Shown one piece after another: positions 9,636-19,080 of a stretch of DNA of 64,000 nucleotides (its first letter is position 1; the number at the start of each line of letters is the position of its first letter). The position numbers and the translations under genes were made by a program. The stretch is from Gracilaria domingensis (lineage: Eukaryota; Rhodophyta; Florideophyceae; Gracilariales; Gracilariaceae), in assembly GCA_022539475.1 (NCBI GenBank), contig VCMS01000200.1:125884-189883 (forward strand), written 5' to 3'. The notes under the pieces are model-generated. The model worked only from the letters and a program-made list of their open reading frames with translations, searched no databases and had not been told where the DNA came from.

Positions 9636-9700
9636 AAGGGGGGGGAGGAGGCGGGGGGGAGGGGAGGGAGGGGGAGGGGAGGGGAGGGGGAGGGGAGGAG
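9636..9700. repeat. G-tract region (G-quadruplex-prone) just upstream of the MYB start
   Basis: About 65 bases of runs of 3-8 G separated by A or GA on the plus strand. They lie in the MYB 5' leader, which is C-rich in the transcript sense. Many G3+ runs with short loops fit the quadruplex pattern. Confidence 0.75.
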
Positions 9701-10121
9701 TCGTCGGCAGGCGTGGCGACGAGAGCTACGCTGCTGTATCTTGTCGGGCGGGTCGTTGCGTGCGCCGCCGCGACGCCTGAGCGCGCACGACACGCAGCGC
9801 GAGTGCGCCGTCTGCGTGCCGTGCGCGCGCGCCGGAGATTGCGCCTCTGCCGAACGAGTGGCTGTGCCGCGAGCGCCACCGCCCGATTTTTCGCGCGCGC
9901 TGGACACGTGGCCGCGCTGGCCGTGCTGACGTGGCGCCGTACACCGCGCGCCGTTGCGCACGCGCCCGTCTTAACCGCTGTGCCACATTCCCGGGTCCCC
10001 TCAAGCACCCACCCACCCCCCCCGCCGCTGCCGCCGCCTCCGTCTCTCCCCCTCGCTCCCGCCGTCTTACCCGCCCCCCTCCCGCTCCCGCGCCGTCTTC
10101 CTCCTCCACTGCCCACCCCCG
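9701..10121. promoter_or_regulatory. Divergent promoter region between the MYB and Cys-rich genes
   Basis: About 420 bases with no coding pattern of their own, separating two divergent starts. GC- then C-rich: 9990-10120 is a long CCC/CTC pyrimidine tract next to the Cys-rich ATG. The long frames crossing it on both strands have low-complexity Arg/Pro/Ala content and are not supported. Confidence 0.5.
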
Positions 10122-10439
10122 ATGACCCGTCTGTTCTTCTCCGCGCTGCTGTGCGCGCTCGTCGCGCTCGCCGCCGCCGCCGAGCCCAAGTACCAAACCT
10201 TCCCCATGGACTACGTCCGCATGTGCGCCGCCTGGCACTGCGAGGGCTGCTCGCCCGAGGCCGCCGACCCCGGACCGTGCCAGAGCGCCACCGATTGCAA
10301 GAACATCGCTTGCAGCCCGAGCCAGGCTGGAAACTGCGTCACGGAACCGGGGCTGTCCTGGTGCGAGGACATCAGCTGCGACGCCGCGCCGCACTTGATG
10401 CGCCAGATGTCCAATGTGCTCGGACGTATTGCTCTCTAA
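10122..10439 (+). CDS. Small secreted cysteine-rich protein, function unknown
   Basis: 105 residues. Residues 1-20 (MTRLFFSALLCALVALAAAA) are a clear signal peptide with an Ala-rich cleavage region. The mature part has nine cysteines spread through MCAAWHCEGC, GPCQSATDCKNIACSPS, GNC, SWC and ISC, a spacing I do not recognise. The odd number leaves one free or intermolecular Cys. It is probably extracellular or in the cell wall (inference). It sits between a divergent MYB gene and a convergent mannosidase gene whose stop codon is only 71 bases away. Confidence 0.72.
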   Translation: MTRLFFSALLCALVALAAAAEPKYQTFPMDYVRMCAAWHCEGCSPEAADPGPCQSATDCKNIACSPSQAGNCVTEPGLSWCEDISCDAAPHLMRQMSNVLGRIAL

Positions 10440-10510
10440 CTTTTGCGTGTTCGCGTCGTCGAAGGCTCGCTGCCTCTCATGCAGTAAATAGCTAACTTGT
10501 TGTTGATTAC

Positions 10511-12208
10511 TTACAATTCGTCGTGTGTCGTTGATGACTCGCTCACTTGTGCGCTATCTGTGTCGCACCGCTTCCCGCTGCTCAGTCCCGGCGAAATCAG
10601 CAGCGGATGAGCCTCCGTATTGAACACCCATTGCCGCAAGTCAATCTCCTCCCCCTCGCCAAACGCCAAGTAAATATACTTAAACGTCTCAGCGATCAAA
10701 AATGAGTGCATTACGTCCACTCTCTGCGGATGTCGACTCTTCGCCGTGCGAATCGCCGCATACCCGCCATGCTCCACCTTGCAATGCTGCTCAATGCTTT
10801 CAAACACCTTCCACGCGTACTGCCGATATTTTTCGTTCTTCGTGTATCTGTACATGTAGAAAAACGCCTCAACCGCTTCGGGTCGCAGATTATACCCTCC
10901 GCTCATGCGCCACTCGTCGTTTGAACCCAGACGAATGTTCTCCCCTGCAAGCCCACTTGGCGACTTTTCATACATCTTGTAGCAGGTTTCCGTCAACTCA
11001 GTCGCCAGCCACATCCATTTTTCACGACGCTCCGTATCATTCTCGCCCAGTCCGTCCATTCCGAGCACAATCATTCCCGGTATGTAACACGAAAAGTGAT
11101 CCATCTTGCTCTGAAACTGTAAGGAGCCATCCTTCGAAACCACCACATCTCGCACAATCACATCGCCGAACCGTGATTCATAAGCCGCAATCTCCACTAT
11201 GCTGTCCACCACGCGCTCGAAAAGCGTCCAAAAATGCTTCTCTTTGCGTCCTCCCTGAACCCAAACTTTCACCAAATACTCAAAGTAACTGTCTGCGGGG
11301 GCGCCCATCGTCACCAGATTGGTAGAATATCTTCCAGTTGTCCTCGACATTGAGAACGGTAGCAGCGAGTCGTGCGGTGGCTTCAGTCTAGCTAAGCCAG
11401 ACATTGCGCCAGCTTGCTGCAAAACTTCTATCACTCTCTCAGACACATTTCGCAACTGCTGTGAAAGCTCTGCCGTGGAATGGTGCGACAATGCGCGATA
11501 TTCCAACTGCACGGATCCGACCTCCGCCAAGTACAAACTATCGCCCAACTGTTCATGATTCTCACAAAAGCCAGGTTGATTTAGATGACACCGAGGCCAT
11601 GGGAGCCCATAATCGGAATCAAAACTAGATGCGAGTCGTGCACCTAAGTTTTCTGCCTTTTCCAAGTACATGACATCGCCGGAAAGGTGATACATGGAAA
11701 GAAGGCCGCCCAAGATTCGAATGACGGTCTCAAAAACTATAACGCGTCCTACGTTTGAAAAGTGCAAGTTGTTCGCCACCCAATCCCTTGCACGCTGGTA
11801 ACGACCCTCCAAGCCCCCCATTATATACAATGTACTAAGCGAGTCGATAATTGTGGTTGCTAGATGCGGTGCAAAGGTATCCTGTCCAGTTTTAGAAAGC
11901 GGGGACAGTTCATCGTAACCCCATGCACTTCGTTCGTACGCATCCCATGCGTGTTTTACAGCGTCTTTGATCTTCTCTCTTTTCTCGCCGTTCTGGCCGC
12001 CCACATCGACAGGCGCAAAGCTTCCAACCGGAAGTACTGTGGCGCCTTGACAATGCCTGAACTTGGTGCCTGGCGCTCGATCCAAGTATTGCAGCGCGCG
12101 AAGAGTCAAACTGGAATTACGACGGTGGGGTTCTCTGAAGGAGGCGACCGAAGTGAACAGGAGAAAAAGTGGAAAAAGAGCTAGGCCCAGGGGAAGAAAG
12201 GAGCTCAT
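10511..12208 (-). CDS. ER alpha-1,2-mannosidase I (GH47)
   Basis: 565-residue type II membrane glycosidase that trims mannose from Man9GlcNAc2 N-glycans in the ER. Met 12208 is followed at once by a hydrophobic signal-anchor (SSFLPLGLALFPLFLLF); an upstream Met at 12307 would put 33 polar residues before it. The catalytic (alpha/alpha)7 domain starts near AWGYDELSPLS. It continues with VFETVIRILGGLLS, LRPEAVEAFFYMYRYT and FLIAETFKYIYLAFG, and closes with VFNTEAHPL, whose Thr is the known calcium ligand. The Cys pair of the family disulfide is present (SCYIPG and ETCYKM). Those two Cys and the overall order fit ER mannosidase I better than EDEM. A second N-glycan enzyme, ENGase, lies 4.4 kb away. 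Confidence 0.9.
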   Translation of the reverse strand: MSSFLPLGLALFPLFLLFTSVASFREPHRRNSSLTLRALQYLDRAPGTKFRHCQGATVLPVGSFAPVDVGGQNGEKREKIKDAVKHAWDAYERSAWGYDELSPLSKTGQDTFAPHLATTIIDSLSTLYIMGGLEGRYQRARDWVANNLHFSNVGRVIVFETVIRILGGLLSMYHLSGDVMYLEKAENLGARLASSFDSDYGLPWPRCHLNQPGFCENHEQLGDSLYLAEVGSVQLEYRALSHHSTAELSQQLRNVSERVIEVLQQAGAMSGLARLKPPHDSLLPFSMSRTTGRYSTNLVTMGAPADSYFEYLVKVWVQGGRKEKHFWTLFERVVDSIVEIAAYESRFGDVIVRDVVVSKDGSLQFQSKMDHFSCYIPGMIVLGMDGLGENDTERREKWMWLATELTETCYKMYEKSPSGLAGENIRLGSNDEWRMSGGYNLRPEAVEAFFYMYRYTKNEKYRQYAWKVFESIEQHCKVEHGGYAAIRTAKSRHPQRVDVMHSFLIAETFKYIYLAFGEGEEIDLRQWVFNTEAHPLLISPGLSSGKRCDTDSAQVSESSTTHDEL

Positions 12209-12722
12209 CCTGGATGGGAGGGGGCATGGTGAGAGGCGAGCCGTGGAGGTCGAGGGTAGTTTATTGACGACGTGTGGAAGACTGTCCCCTTTTGCCAAGA
12301 GCGTCAATATTTCATTCCTCTATTTACAGTCTCGGAACGAGTAATTACTGTCAAGCGCATAAGAATGATTGGATACCGTTGTACGTCGTACTCAGTGACG
12401 CGTGTTCATCAGAAAAGAGTAACCCCTGGTACGCGTTGTCTCCGTTCAGCTGTGGCGTGGCAAATGATGATGTAAGTCACATCGGCTCCATCGACGAAGA
12501 TACCTTAGCGGTCCGTGCGGCCATAGCTTTGTATTGTCGTACCGAAGGTAGCTCTATAATGGATCCGACCCTAGTCATCTCCCAAATCCAAGACACTGGA
12601 GCGATGGTCACATCTCCATACTCTGGTGAACGGCTTAATTCTGTGTGGAGGCATTCTAGACGAGCACCCATCCCAGCGCCCACTTCACCCTTCTGCCCTC
12701 AATTGATGTCACTGCCATAGCA
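12209..12722. promoter_or_regulatory. Divergent intergenic region between the mannosidase and acyltransferase genes
   Basis: 514 bases between two divergent starts. A 148-codon plus-strand frame ends just before the acyltransferase ATG, but it has no recognisable domain or biased composition, so I treat the region as shared promoter and leader. No strong TATA box was identified. Confidence 0.45.
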
Positions 12723-14846
12723 ATGCAACGCTTACCACATATCGATGGCCTGCGCGCCATCGCCGTGGCTTTCGTGCTCGTTTTTCATTTATCTCCCCAT
12801 CGTTTTTCTTCTGGTTTCATTGGTGTCGACATGTTTTTTGTTATAAGCGGCTATCTTATAACCCTTCAGCTCTCCCAGAAGGTCATCTCGACTACCTCTT
12901 CAATCCTACATTTTTATTTCAGAAGACTGCGTCGTTTACTTCCGTCAATTATAGTCATCGGGTCTCTAAGCCATGCTTGCGCAGCAGTGCTCTATCCGCC
13001 CTCAGCGATGCGCTCCATCTCTATTTCCGTTCTATCCTCTTTCTTTGGTGTGGCTAATTTTTATTTCTCATTCACGTCTGGGTATTTCTCTGCCGATGCC
13101 CTCTTGAAGCCTTTGTTGCACATGTGGTCTCTAGGAGTTGAGATACAGTTTTATCTCTTCATGCCCCTTTTTGTCTCTCTCTCTCACAAAATTCTCCCGC
13201 GTCATCCCTCCATAGCCATTTTATTGCTCTTTTCCGTATCGCTTGCATGCGTGTATGTCACCTCAGAGACAACCGCCTTCTATCATCTCCCGTTTCGAGC
13301 CTTCGAATTCATGTGCGGATCCATGCTCACTCTAATCTCCACGAGATTTCAACCGAGCAAGTTTGTTTTCCAGCTCGTATCAGCTCTTGGACTTTCTTTC
13401 ATATTTCTAAGCATCGCAATATATAGCGGCAACGTGACTCATCCTGGTGCGTTCACATTGCTCCCATGCATCGGGTCTTCTCTGCTTATTTACGGCGGAG
13501 AACATACTGTGATCGGTAGGGTTTTATCAAGGTCAAGTCTTGTCTTTATTGGGCAACTCTCTTATAGCCTCTATCTTGTTCACTGGCCGGTTATAGTGTT
13601 TTACCAGTATGAATTCGACCTTCATTCACTGCAGACGTCGGATTGCGTCATAATCCTTGTGATTTCTTCTGTGTTGGCATTGCTGAATCACTTTTTTGTG
13701 GAAAGACTTACTCTGCGCCTCCAGCCCCAAAAAAATGCTGTCCGTTTGTCTTCATCAATGTCCCCCAGACGCGTGCTTTTCTTCGTCATGTTGGCTCTAA
13801 TGCTGAACTCCTTTACAGCCTTAAATGTGTACCATTTTGGAAAGGCCAAGCCAGATGCGGCGTTTTCAGGTGTCGGGAACAAACTTCTTTCTGCCAAACT
13901 TCTCAGCGAGAGATATGAAATCCATCGAACTGTGAATGATACAGCAAAATTTATTGAATGTGGTAATCGTTCTGCTGAAAGAAAAGTTTTGATAATTGGT
14001 GACAGCTTTGCTGGGCACTTGCTGCAGATGGCTCACTTCCTTGGAATAAGCGGTGGCATTCATTTTCACATCTGGATTAAGTATGCATGTTCTCCAATCT
14101 TCAATACATCGAGAGTGCAAATAGATGCCAAAACGTTTGTGGCTCGTGACGTGCATAAATATGATGCTTGCGAGAAATGGATGGCTTATCTGGAGAATGC
14201 ACTGCTCAGTTTTGCTTTCGAAGCCATTTTCGTAGCAGGGAGGTGGAAGTTGTACACCACCCGTAAGCCGTCGAAATTGGTTCAAAGTCACCCGATGGTG
14301 CGATTACTGCTCCCAACTAGTAAAGGAGATGGAAGGCAGAAATCTATCCAAACTTACGGTACTGAGATCCCTAGTTCGCAGCAAGAACGGTTATTGTTTG
14401 AATCCAAGATACTGGAAACTGTGACTAAGCTCAAGCAGTTTTCAGAAAACATAGTGTTTGTATCCGAAGTGCCCGAGACAGGCGTCGATTTCCTTACATG
14501 CAAGAAATATGTTTTACGAAGAAGAACGAGAACTCATTCCAAGGTGAACCATACTATTTTAGATGAAGAGGTTTTGGAACACTGTCGTGGACCTTCAAGA
14601 CAAGAAGTTATGAAAAGCGTGCAATATATGGATTCGTTTGTCGAACATATGCAGAGTCAGAGGCACCTGGTTGCGGTTTATCCATCAGAATTCTTCTGCG
14701 ATCCACGATATGCTCTGGGCGAGTATTGCAGAACAGTTATTGACAACTTTTTGTTGTACAAGGACGGGGTGCACCTCTCGGAGTTCGGTGCTCTGCTTAT
14801 GGGAGTAAACCTTTTGTCAATGGAGTTTATCAAGAAGTTAGTGTAA
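12723..14846 (+). CDS. Acyltransferase-3 (OafA/YrhL-like) membrane O-acyltransferase with C-terminal SGNH domain
   Basis: 707 residues, the layout of OafA-type enzymes that O-acetylate extracellular polysaccharide. The membrane part (residues 1-370, about ten helices) starts HIDGLRAIAVAFVLVFH, with the family His and the GVDMFFVISGYLIT loop. RRLRRLLPS and LLHMWSLGVEIQFYLF follow. After about residue 415 comes an SGNH-hydrolase-like domain: VLIIGDSFAG with nucleophile Ser428, and a late KDGVHLSEFG with Asp681 and His684. Acetyl would come from acetyl-CoA on the inner side and be moved to a luminal or wall glycan (family knowledge). The gene is visibly more AT-rich than its neighbours and the architecture is mainly bacterial, so horizontal origin is possible but not proven here. 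Confidence 0.87.
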   Translation: MQRLPHIDGLRAIAVAFVLVFHLSPHRFSSGFIGVDMFFVISGYLITLQLSQKVISTTSSILHFYFRRLRRLLPSIIVIGSLSHACAAVLYPPSAMRSISISVLSSFFGVANFYFSFTSGYFSADALLKPLLHMWSLGVEIQFYLFMPLFVSLSHKILPRHPSIAILLLFSVSLACVYVTSETTAFYHLPFRAFEFMCGSMLTLISTRFQPSKFVFQLVSALGLSFIFLSIAIYSGNVTHPGAFTLLPCIGSSLLIYGGEHTVIGRVLSRSSLVFIGQLSYSLYLVHWPVIVFYQYEFDLHSLQTSDCVIILVISSVLALLNHFFVERLTLRLQPQKNAVRLSSSMSPRRVLFFVMLALMLNSFTALNVYHFGKAKPDAAFSGVGNKLLSAKLLSERYEIHRTVNDTAKFIECGNRSAERKVLIIGDSFAGHLLQMAHFLGISGGIHFHIWIKYACSPIFNTSRVQIDAKTFVARDVHKYDACEKWMAYLENALLSFAFEAIFVAGRWKLYTTRKPSKLVQSHPMVRLLLPTSKGDGRQKSIQTYGTEIPSSQQERLLFESKILETVTKLKQFSENIVFVSEVPETGVDFLTCKKYVLRRRTRTHSKVNHTILDEEVLEHCRGPSRQEVMKSVQYMDSFVEHMQSQRHLVAVYPSEFFCDPRYALGEYCRTVIDNFLLYKDGVHLSEFGALLMGVNLLSMEFIKKLV

Positions 14847-15075
14847 CCGAAAAGGGGGATAATCCTAAACTCCCGAGTTGCGTTTTGAAACTGTTGAGTC
14901 AACCGACAATTTGTTTCACTTCGAAACGTTAAAAAGCGTACACTTTGAAGTCGTTCTTACCTTTGAAGCGTTGCAGCATGGTAGGTTTGTCGTTATTAGA
15001 GTCGAACGTTACGTCTGTACCTAATAGCATCAACACGTGATTACACACCTCTTAATCCGAATGAGACCATAATTT

Positions 15076-15446
15076 TGACAATCTTTGCGCACTATGGTCG
15101 TTTTTACCGTCTGATATTCGATACCCCTCGAAGAAGAAGGGTCAGCATCTACGTCTACGGTCTAATTTAAGGGGTGAGGCGGAGCGTCGGCTTGCTGTCA
15201 GCGGCGAATGCAGCCTGCGTTGCGTGTCAGACAACAATTGGATTGGCGGGAACAGTGCCGCCTTCCAGACCTGTGTGAAAGTAACCGTTAGACTAGGTTG
15301 CAGTGTGCGCAGCATCACTCTCCAAGTGAGCCCTGTACGCACACTGAAAAGGAACCTGCATTTCCTGGCAGCACAGACCACTTCTTGCCAGTCCAGCACC
15401 ACTCGCTGTCAGCTAATACTCAGCTTCGTAAGTGCACTCTGTTGCA
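15076..15446 (-). repeat. 3' LTR of the 5.2-kb gypsy element
   Basis: 371 bases starting TGACAATC and ending GTTGCA on the plus strand. No difference from the copy at 19890-20260 was found by eye. The 86-codon minus-strand frame inside it also occurs in the other LTR and is not a gene. Confidence 0.93.
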
Positions 15447-15486
15447 CTCTTCACACCATCAAAAAGGATTGTGATCCTCACTAGTG

Positions 15487-18400
15487 TCACTGCAGATGTG
15501 GCAATAGATTCTTCTCTTTGATGTATCTTAAGAACTCTTCCGTTTTTGTTCCATCTTTATCGATGAAGTCCTTCGTCGGTTGCCAGGTTGCATCATGCAG
15601 GGGAGCATCCTTCATCAAAGTTAGCCATTGATACCCTCGACCTCTTCTGCGGTGCGCTAAAATCCTCTCCACAACAAATAGATCCTGGCCTTCAGACTCT
15701 CCGACTGCAACTGCCGTTTTTCGAATGGGCTGAGCTAGGTCATCTGGCTGAGATTTGTAAGGGCTGGTAAACGATACATGAATGACTGGATGAGTCTTAA
15801 CATTAGAAGGAAACTTCACACGAACAGCATTCTTTCCGATCAATTCCTCAATGGAAAATGGTCCCATGCGACGGGCACTAAACTTTTCCTTCGGTTGAGC
15901 GCGCGAATAAAGATCTCTGAAGAGCTTACGTGAGACCATCACCTTGTCTCCCACCACATATGAAGGCTTTCTACACTTCATAAAGGATTCAGCAGACTGA
16001 CGAGACTTAGCCAATTTGTGTGCGTATTGCGCATCTTCCAGCACTGTTTTTAATCTAATGCGCAATGACTCTACGCTTTCAACTGCAACGGGATCACTGT
16101 GAACAAAATCAATAGGCCCTTTTGGGTTCCATCCCAGGTCTATCTCAAAAGGGGAAAGACCGAGGTCTTCAGACTTTGACGAATTGTATGCAAACTCTGC
16201 AGTAGGTAGAAGTAGGTCCCAATCATCTTGGTTGTATGAGCAGAAACATCTTATGTAATTCTCGACCATTCGATTCATCACCTCCGAAGCACCATCTGTC
16301 TGCGGATGTCTCGAAGAAGACATTCGCAGTCGAATACCACATAGATCCATTAATGTCTTCCAGAAAAGAGATACAAATTTTGGGTCCCTGTCGGATATGA
16401 TTGAATCTGGTAGACCATGTTGGGGAAATATGTGCGTAAGAAATGCTTGAGCAACGTCAGGAGCTTCATCAGTAGTCTTTGATGAAAGAAAATGAACCCT
16501 GCGAGACAACCGGTCAACCCAAGTTGTTATGCTATCATAACCTCGCTTTGTTGTAGGAAGCTTCAAGATAAAATCAGTAGCGAGCATGCCCCATCTTCTC
16601 GTAGGGATAGGGAGGGCCGTTGGATCATTAAGTTGCATTCCTTGATGGTCCTTATTTCTCTGGCATTCATAACAACCTGCGCAATAATCTCGAACGTCTT
16701 TCATCTTATGTTTCCAGTGATAACACTTTAACCGTTCCAACGTTTTCGTAAAGGCAAAATGACCTGAAATCTTCGAGTCATGTGCAAGTTCCAAAAGCTT
16801 CTTTCGTGCGTTTCGTGGGACACAGCACTTTTCATTGTACATAAGCTTCCATCCATTCAAGTGGAACGATGGTAACAAAATTTCAATTCGTTTCCTAGCT
16901 TTCTTGTCTTTCGGTAACTTCCCTTTCAGAGCCAGATAGATTTGGCCAAACATTTGGTCGGATGCGTAATCTCCGAAAAGCTTCTTAGCATCGTTGATTT
17001 CTAAAACGAACGTGGTGTTCATAGAAACAGTGTCTGGAATTCTAGATAGTGCATCACCCAATACATGTATGCGTCCTGGTTGGAGACAAACTTCACGAAT
17101 GTTAAATGACGCCAAGACCTCAAGCCAACGAGCTTCTCTACGATTAATGTTCTTTTTGTTGAAAAAGTTCTTAACCACCTGGTTATCAGTGAGAACATCA
17201 TAACTAGAACCCTCAATGTAACATCGACATCTTTGTAGGGCAAAGACAACTCCCAACAACTCTCTTTCATTAGCTGTATAGTTCTGTTCCGCAGGTGTAA
17301 GTTTTCTTGACATATACGCAATGACGCGGTCGTGTTCATCGTCATCAAACTGTGGTAACGTTGCTCCAATCGCTAACTGAGATGCATCAATGTGAATTCT
17401 GAACGGCTTACTCCAATCTGGTGATACAAGAATAGGGGCAGTCATTAAAGCGGTTTTCAGTTCATCAAATGAACTCTGTGAGGACTCATCCCAAGATTGA
17501 ATGCCCTTAGATTTCTGAGTAAGAGAGGTTAACGGTGCTGCAATTGAAGAATATCCCTTGATAAACCTCCTAAAGAACTGTACAAGGCCCAAAAAGCTTC
17601 TTAGTTCCGTCAACGTTCGAGGCCGGGGCCAGTTCTTTATAACTTCAACCTTGTTGGGATTTACCTCCAAACCTCGATCGCTTACCAGTAGACCGAGAAA
17701 TTCCGTCTCCTTCGTCATGAAACTACATTTCTTTGGAGAAGCATACAGTTTGTGGCTCCGAAGGCGCGATAACACAGCTCGGATGTGCTCTAAGTGTTCT
17801 TCACGGCTTTGGCTGTAAATCAGAAGGTCGTCAATGTATACGACCACGAACTCATCAATGAACTCATACAGTACACGGTTCATCAGGGTTTGGAATGTAG
17901 CAGGAGCATTGCGCAAACCCATAGGCATTACCATGTACTCAAACTGTCCGTACTTAGTATTAAATGCCGTTTTCTCGATATCATCAGGTCGCATTCGAAT
18001 TTGATGCAAGCCGGTCTTGAGATCCAGCTTTGAAAAGTAGTTCGCCTTTCCGAGGCGATCAAACATTTCGTCACATCGTGGCAAGGGAGCGTTGTTACGC
18101 TTTGTTATCCTGTTCAAGGCACGGTAGTCTACTACACCACGGAGCTCACGCCCTGGTTCTTTCACGAAGAATAAGGGTGAACCATAAGGAGAGTGGCTTC
18201 GCCTAATCTTACCGGACTTCAGTAACTTTTCGATGTACTTCTTTGCTGCGAGCAGTTCTGCGGGGGAGAGCTGGTATAATGACCTGTGCGGGGGTCGAAC
18301 TCCCGGTTCAGTCTCAATAGCATGGTCTACTTCCCGAGGTGGTGGAAGTCCATCAGGTAGTTCTTCTTGGAAAACGTCCTCAAACTCATTGAGTAACAAA

Positions 18401-19080
18401 CGCAAGTCCTTATCATCCTCTTCTAGTAATTGCGCTTTGTGATTAGCAATGCTTCCTTGCACCTTCCTCACTGGAACACAGTGGAACACGGCAGCAGACC
18501 GCGCTGGTTTCCTTAACAGTTTTCGAAAGCGTTTCACTCCTAGATTTGTTACGACTATACGCTCCTTGCGCGGAGCTTCTTCCGCTTCAAGCAATGTACC
18601 GCCCACATGGATGGTTCTTGAAACATAATCCACTTCTGGATTGCTCTCAAGGTGCCAAGGCATGCCGAGCAGGATGTCATAACGACAGTCGGCCACAATC
18701 CAGGTAGATGTATACGAATATTTTCCAATACTAACTTGGCCTGTAACCATATCAGTACTAATCTCGTGTGATCCTTCCTTTGAATGCGTAATCTCCATCA
18801 AGGTTGGCTTAATGTCCAGTAAATGACCGTGACGAGAAGCAAAATCCTTAGATATTACGTTTGTATTGCATCCATCATCCTTCAAAATTTGAGCGGGGAG
18901 TCCTTCAAATGTTCCCTCCATTGTTAGCAGCGGAGCGCATGGAACACAAGAACTCTCCTCAGAACCTTCATTGTTCTGCAACGACACGTCAGTCTCCAAT
19001 AATTGTCCTTTTAACGTGCTCTTCTTACTTCTAAAAGGACCATCTAGTTTTCCGAGCTGTCCGAATCTACCTCTATATGC
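15487..19080 (-). CDS. Pol polyprotein: protease, reverse transcriptase, RNase H, integrase, chromodomain
   Basis: Open from 19080 to the stop at 15487. Domains in order: an aspartic-protease segment with DDGCNTN where DTG/DSG is usual; reverse transcriptase with YFSKLDLKTGLHQIR and the YIDD box in VVYIDDLLIYS; RNase H with HIDAS and LTDNQVVKNFF; integrase with a zinc-binding region (GCYECQRNK), TTWVDRLSRRVHF, ISDRDPKF and HPQTDGASEV (the D, D, E core); and a C-terminal chromodomain-like tail (VERILAHRRRGRGYQW, then ATWQPTKDF). No ATG starts the frame; the first plausible initiator is TTG at 18999. The frame overlaps the end of gag at 19044-19080 in the -1 register, so expression as a Gag-Pol fusion by -1 frameshifting is likely (inference). 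Confidence 0.93.
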   Translation of the reverse strand, partial: AYRGRFGQLGKLDGPFRSKKSTLKGQLLETDVSLQNNEGSEESSCVPCAPLLTMEGTFEGLPAQILKDDGCNTNVISKDFASRHGHLLDIKPTLMEITHSKEGSHEISTDMVTGQVSIGKYSYTSTWIVADCRYDILLGMPWHLESNPEVDYVSRTIHVGGTLLEAEEAPRKERIVVTNLGVKRFRKLLRKPARSAAVFHCVPVRKVQGSIANHKAQLLEEDDKDLRLLLNEFEDVFQEELPDGLPPPREVDHAIETEPGVRPPHRSLYQLSPAELLAAKKYIEKLLKSGKIRRSHSPYGSPLFFVKEPGRELRGVVDYRALNRITKRNNAPLPRCDEMFDRLGKANYFSKLDLKTGLHQIRMRPDDIEKTAFNTKYGQFEYMVMPMGLRNAPATFQTLMNRVLYEFIDEFVVVYIDDLLIYSQSREEHLEHIRAVLSRLRSHKLYASPKKCSFMTKETEFLGLLVSDRGLEVNPNKVEVIKNWPRPRTLTELRSFLGLVQFFRRFIKGYSSIAAPLTSLTQKSKGIQSWDESSQSSFDELKTALMTAPILVSPDWSKPFRIHIDASQLAIGATLPQFDDDEHDRVIAYMSRKLTPAEQNYTANERELLGVVFALQRCRCYIEGSSYDVLTDNQVVKNFFNKKNINRREARWLEVLASFNIREVCLQPGRIHVLGDALSRIPDTVSMNTTFVLEINDAKKLFGDYASDQMFGQIYLALKGKLPKDKKARKRIEILLPSFHLNGWKLMYNEKCCVPRNARKKLLELAHDSKISGHFAFTKTLERLKCYHWKHKMKDVRDYCAGCYECQRNKDHQGMQLNDPTALPIPTRRWGMLATDFILKLPTTKRGYDSITTWVDRLSRRVHFLSSKTTDEAPDVAQAFLTHIFPQHGLPDSIISDRDPKFVSLFWKTLMDLCGIRLRMSSSRHPQTDGASEVMNRMVENYIRCFCSYNQDDWDLLLPTAEFAYNSSKSEDLGLSPFEIDLGWNPKGPIDFVHSDPVAVESVESLRIRLKTVLEDAQYAHKLAKSRQSAESFMKCRKPSYVVGDKVMVSRKLFRDLYSRAQPKEKFSARRMGPFSIEELIGKNAVRVKFPSNVKTHPVIHVSFTSPYKSQPDDLAQPIRKTAVAVGESEGQDLFVVERILAHRRRGRGYQWLTLMKDAPLHDATWQPTKDFIDKDGTKTEEFLRYIKEKNLLPHLQ

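Noticed and set aside
10122-10439. Considered as a secreted toxin or antimicrobial peptide
   Set aside because: Only the signal peptide and nine Cys support it; spacing matches no family I know, so it is left as unknown.
8702-10495. 597-codon plus-strand frame
   Set aside because: Antisense of the MYB gene and its promoter; low-complexity Arg/Gly composition, while the MYB domain on the other strand is unmistakable.
12274-12720. 148-codon frame ending just before the acyltransferase start
   Set aside because: No recognisable domain, ordinary composition, and it fills a divergent promoter. Kept only as intergenic.
15142-15402. 86-codon frame also present at 19956-20216
   Set aside because: It is simply the LTR sequence found twice; not a gene.
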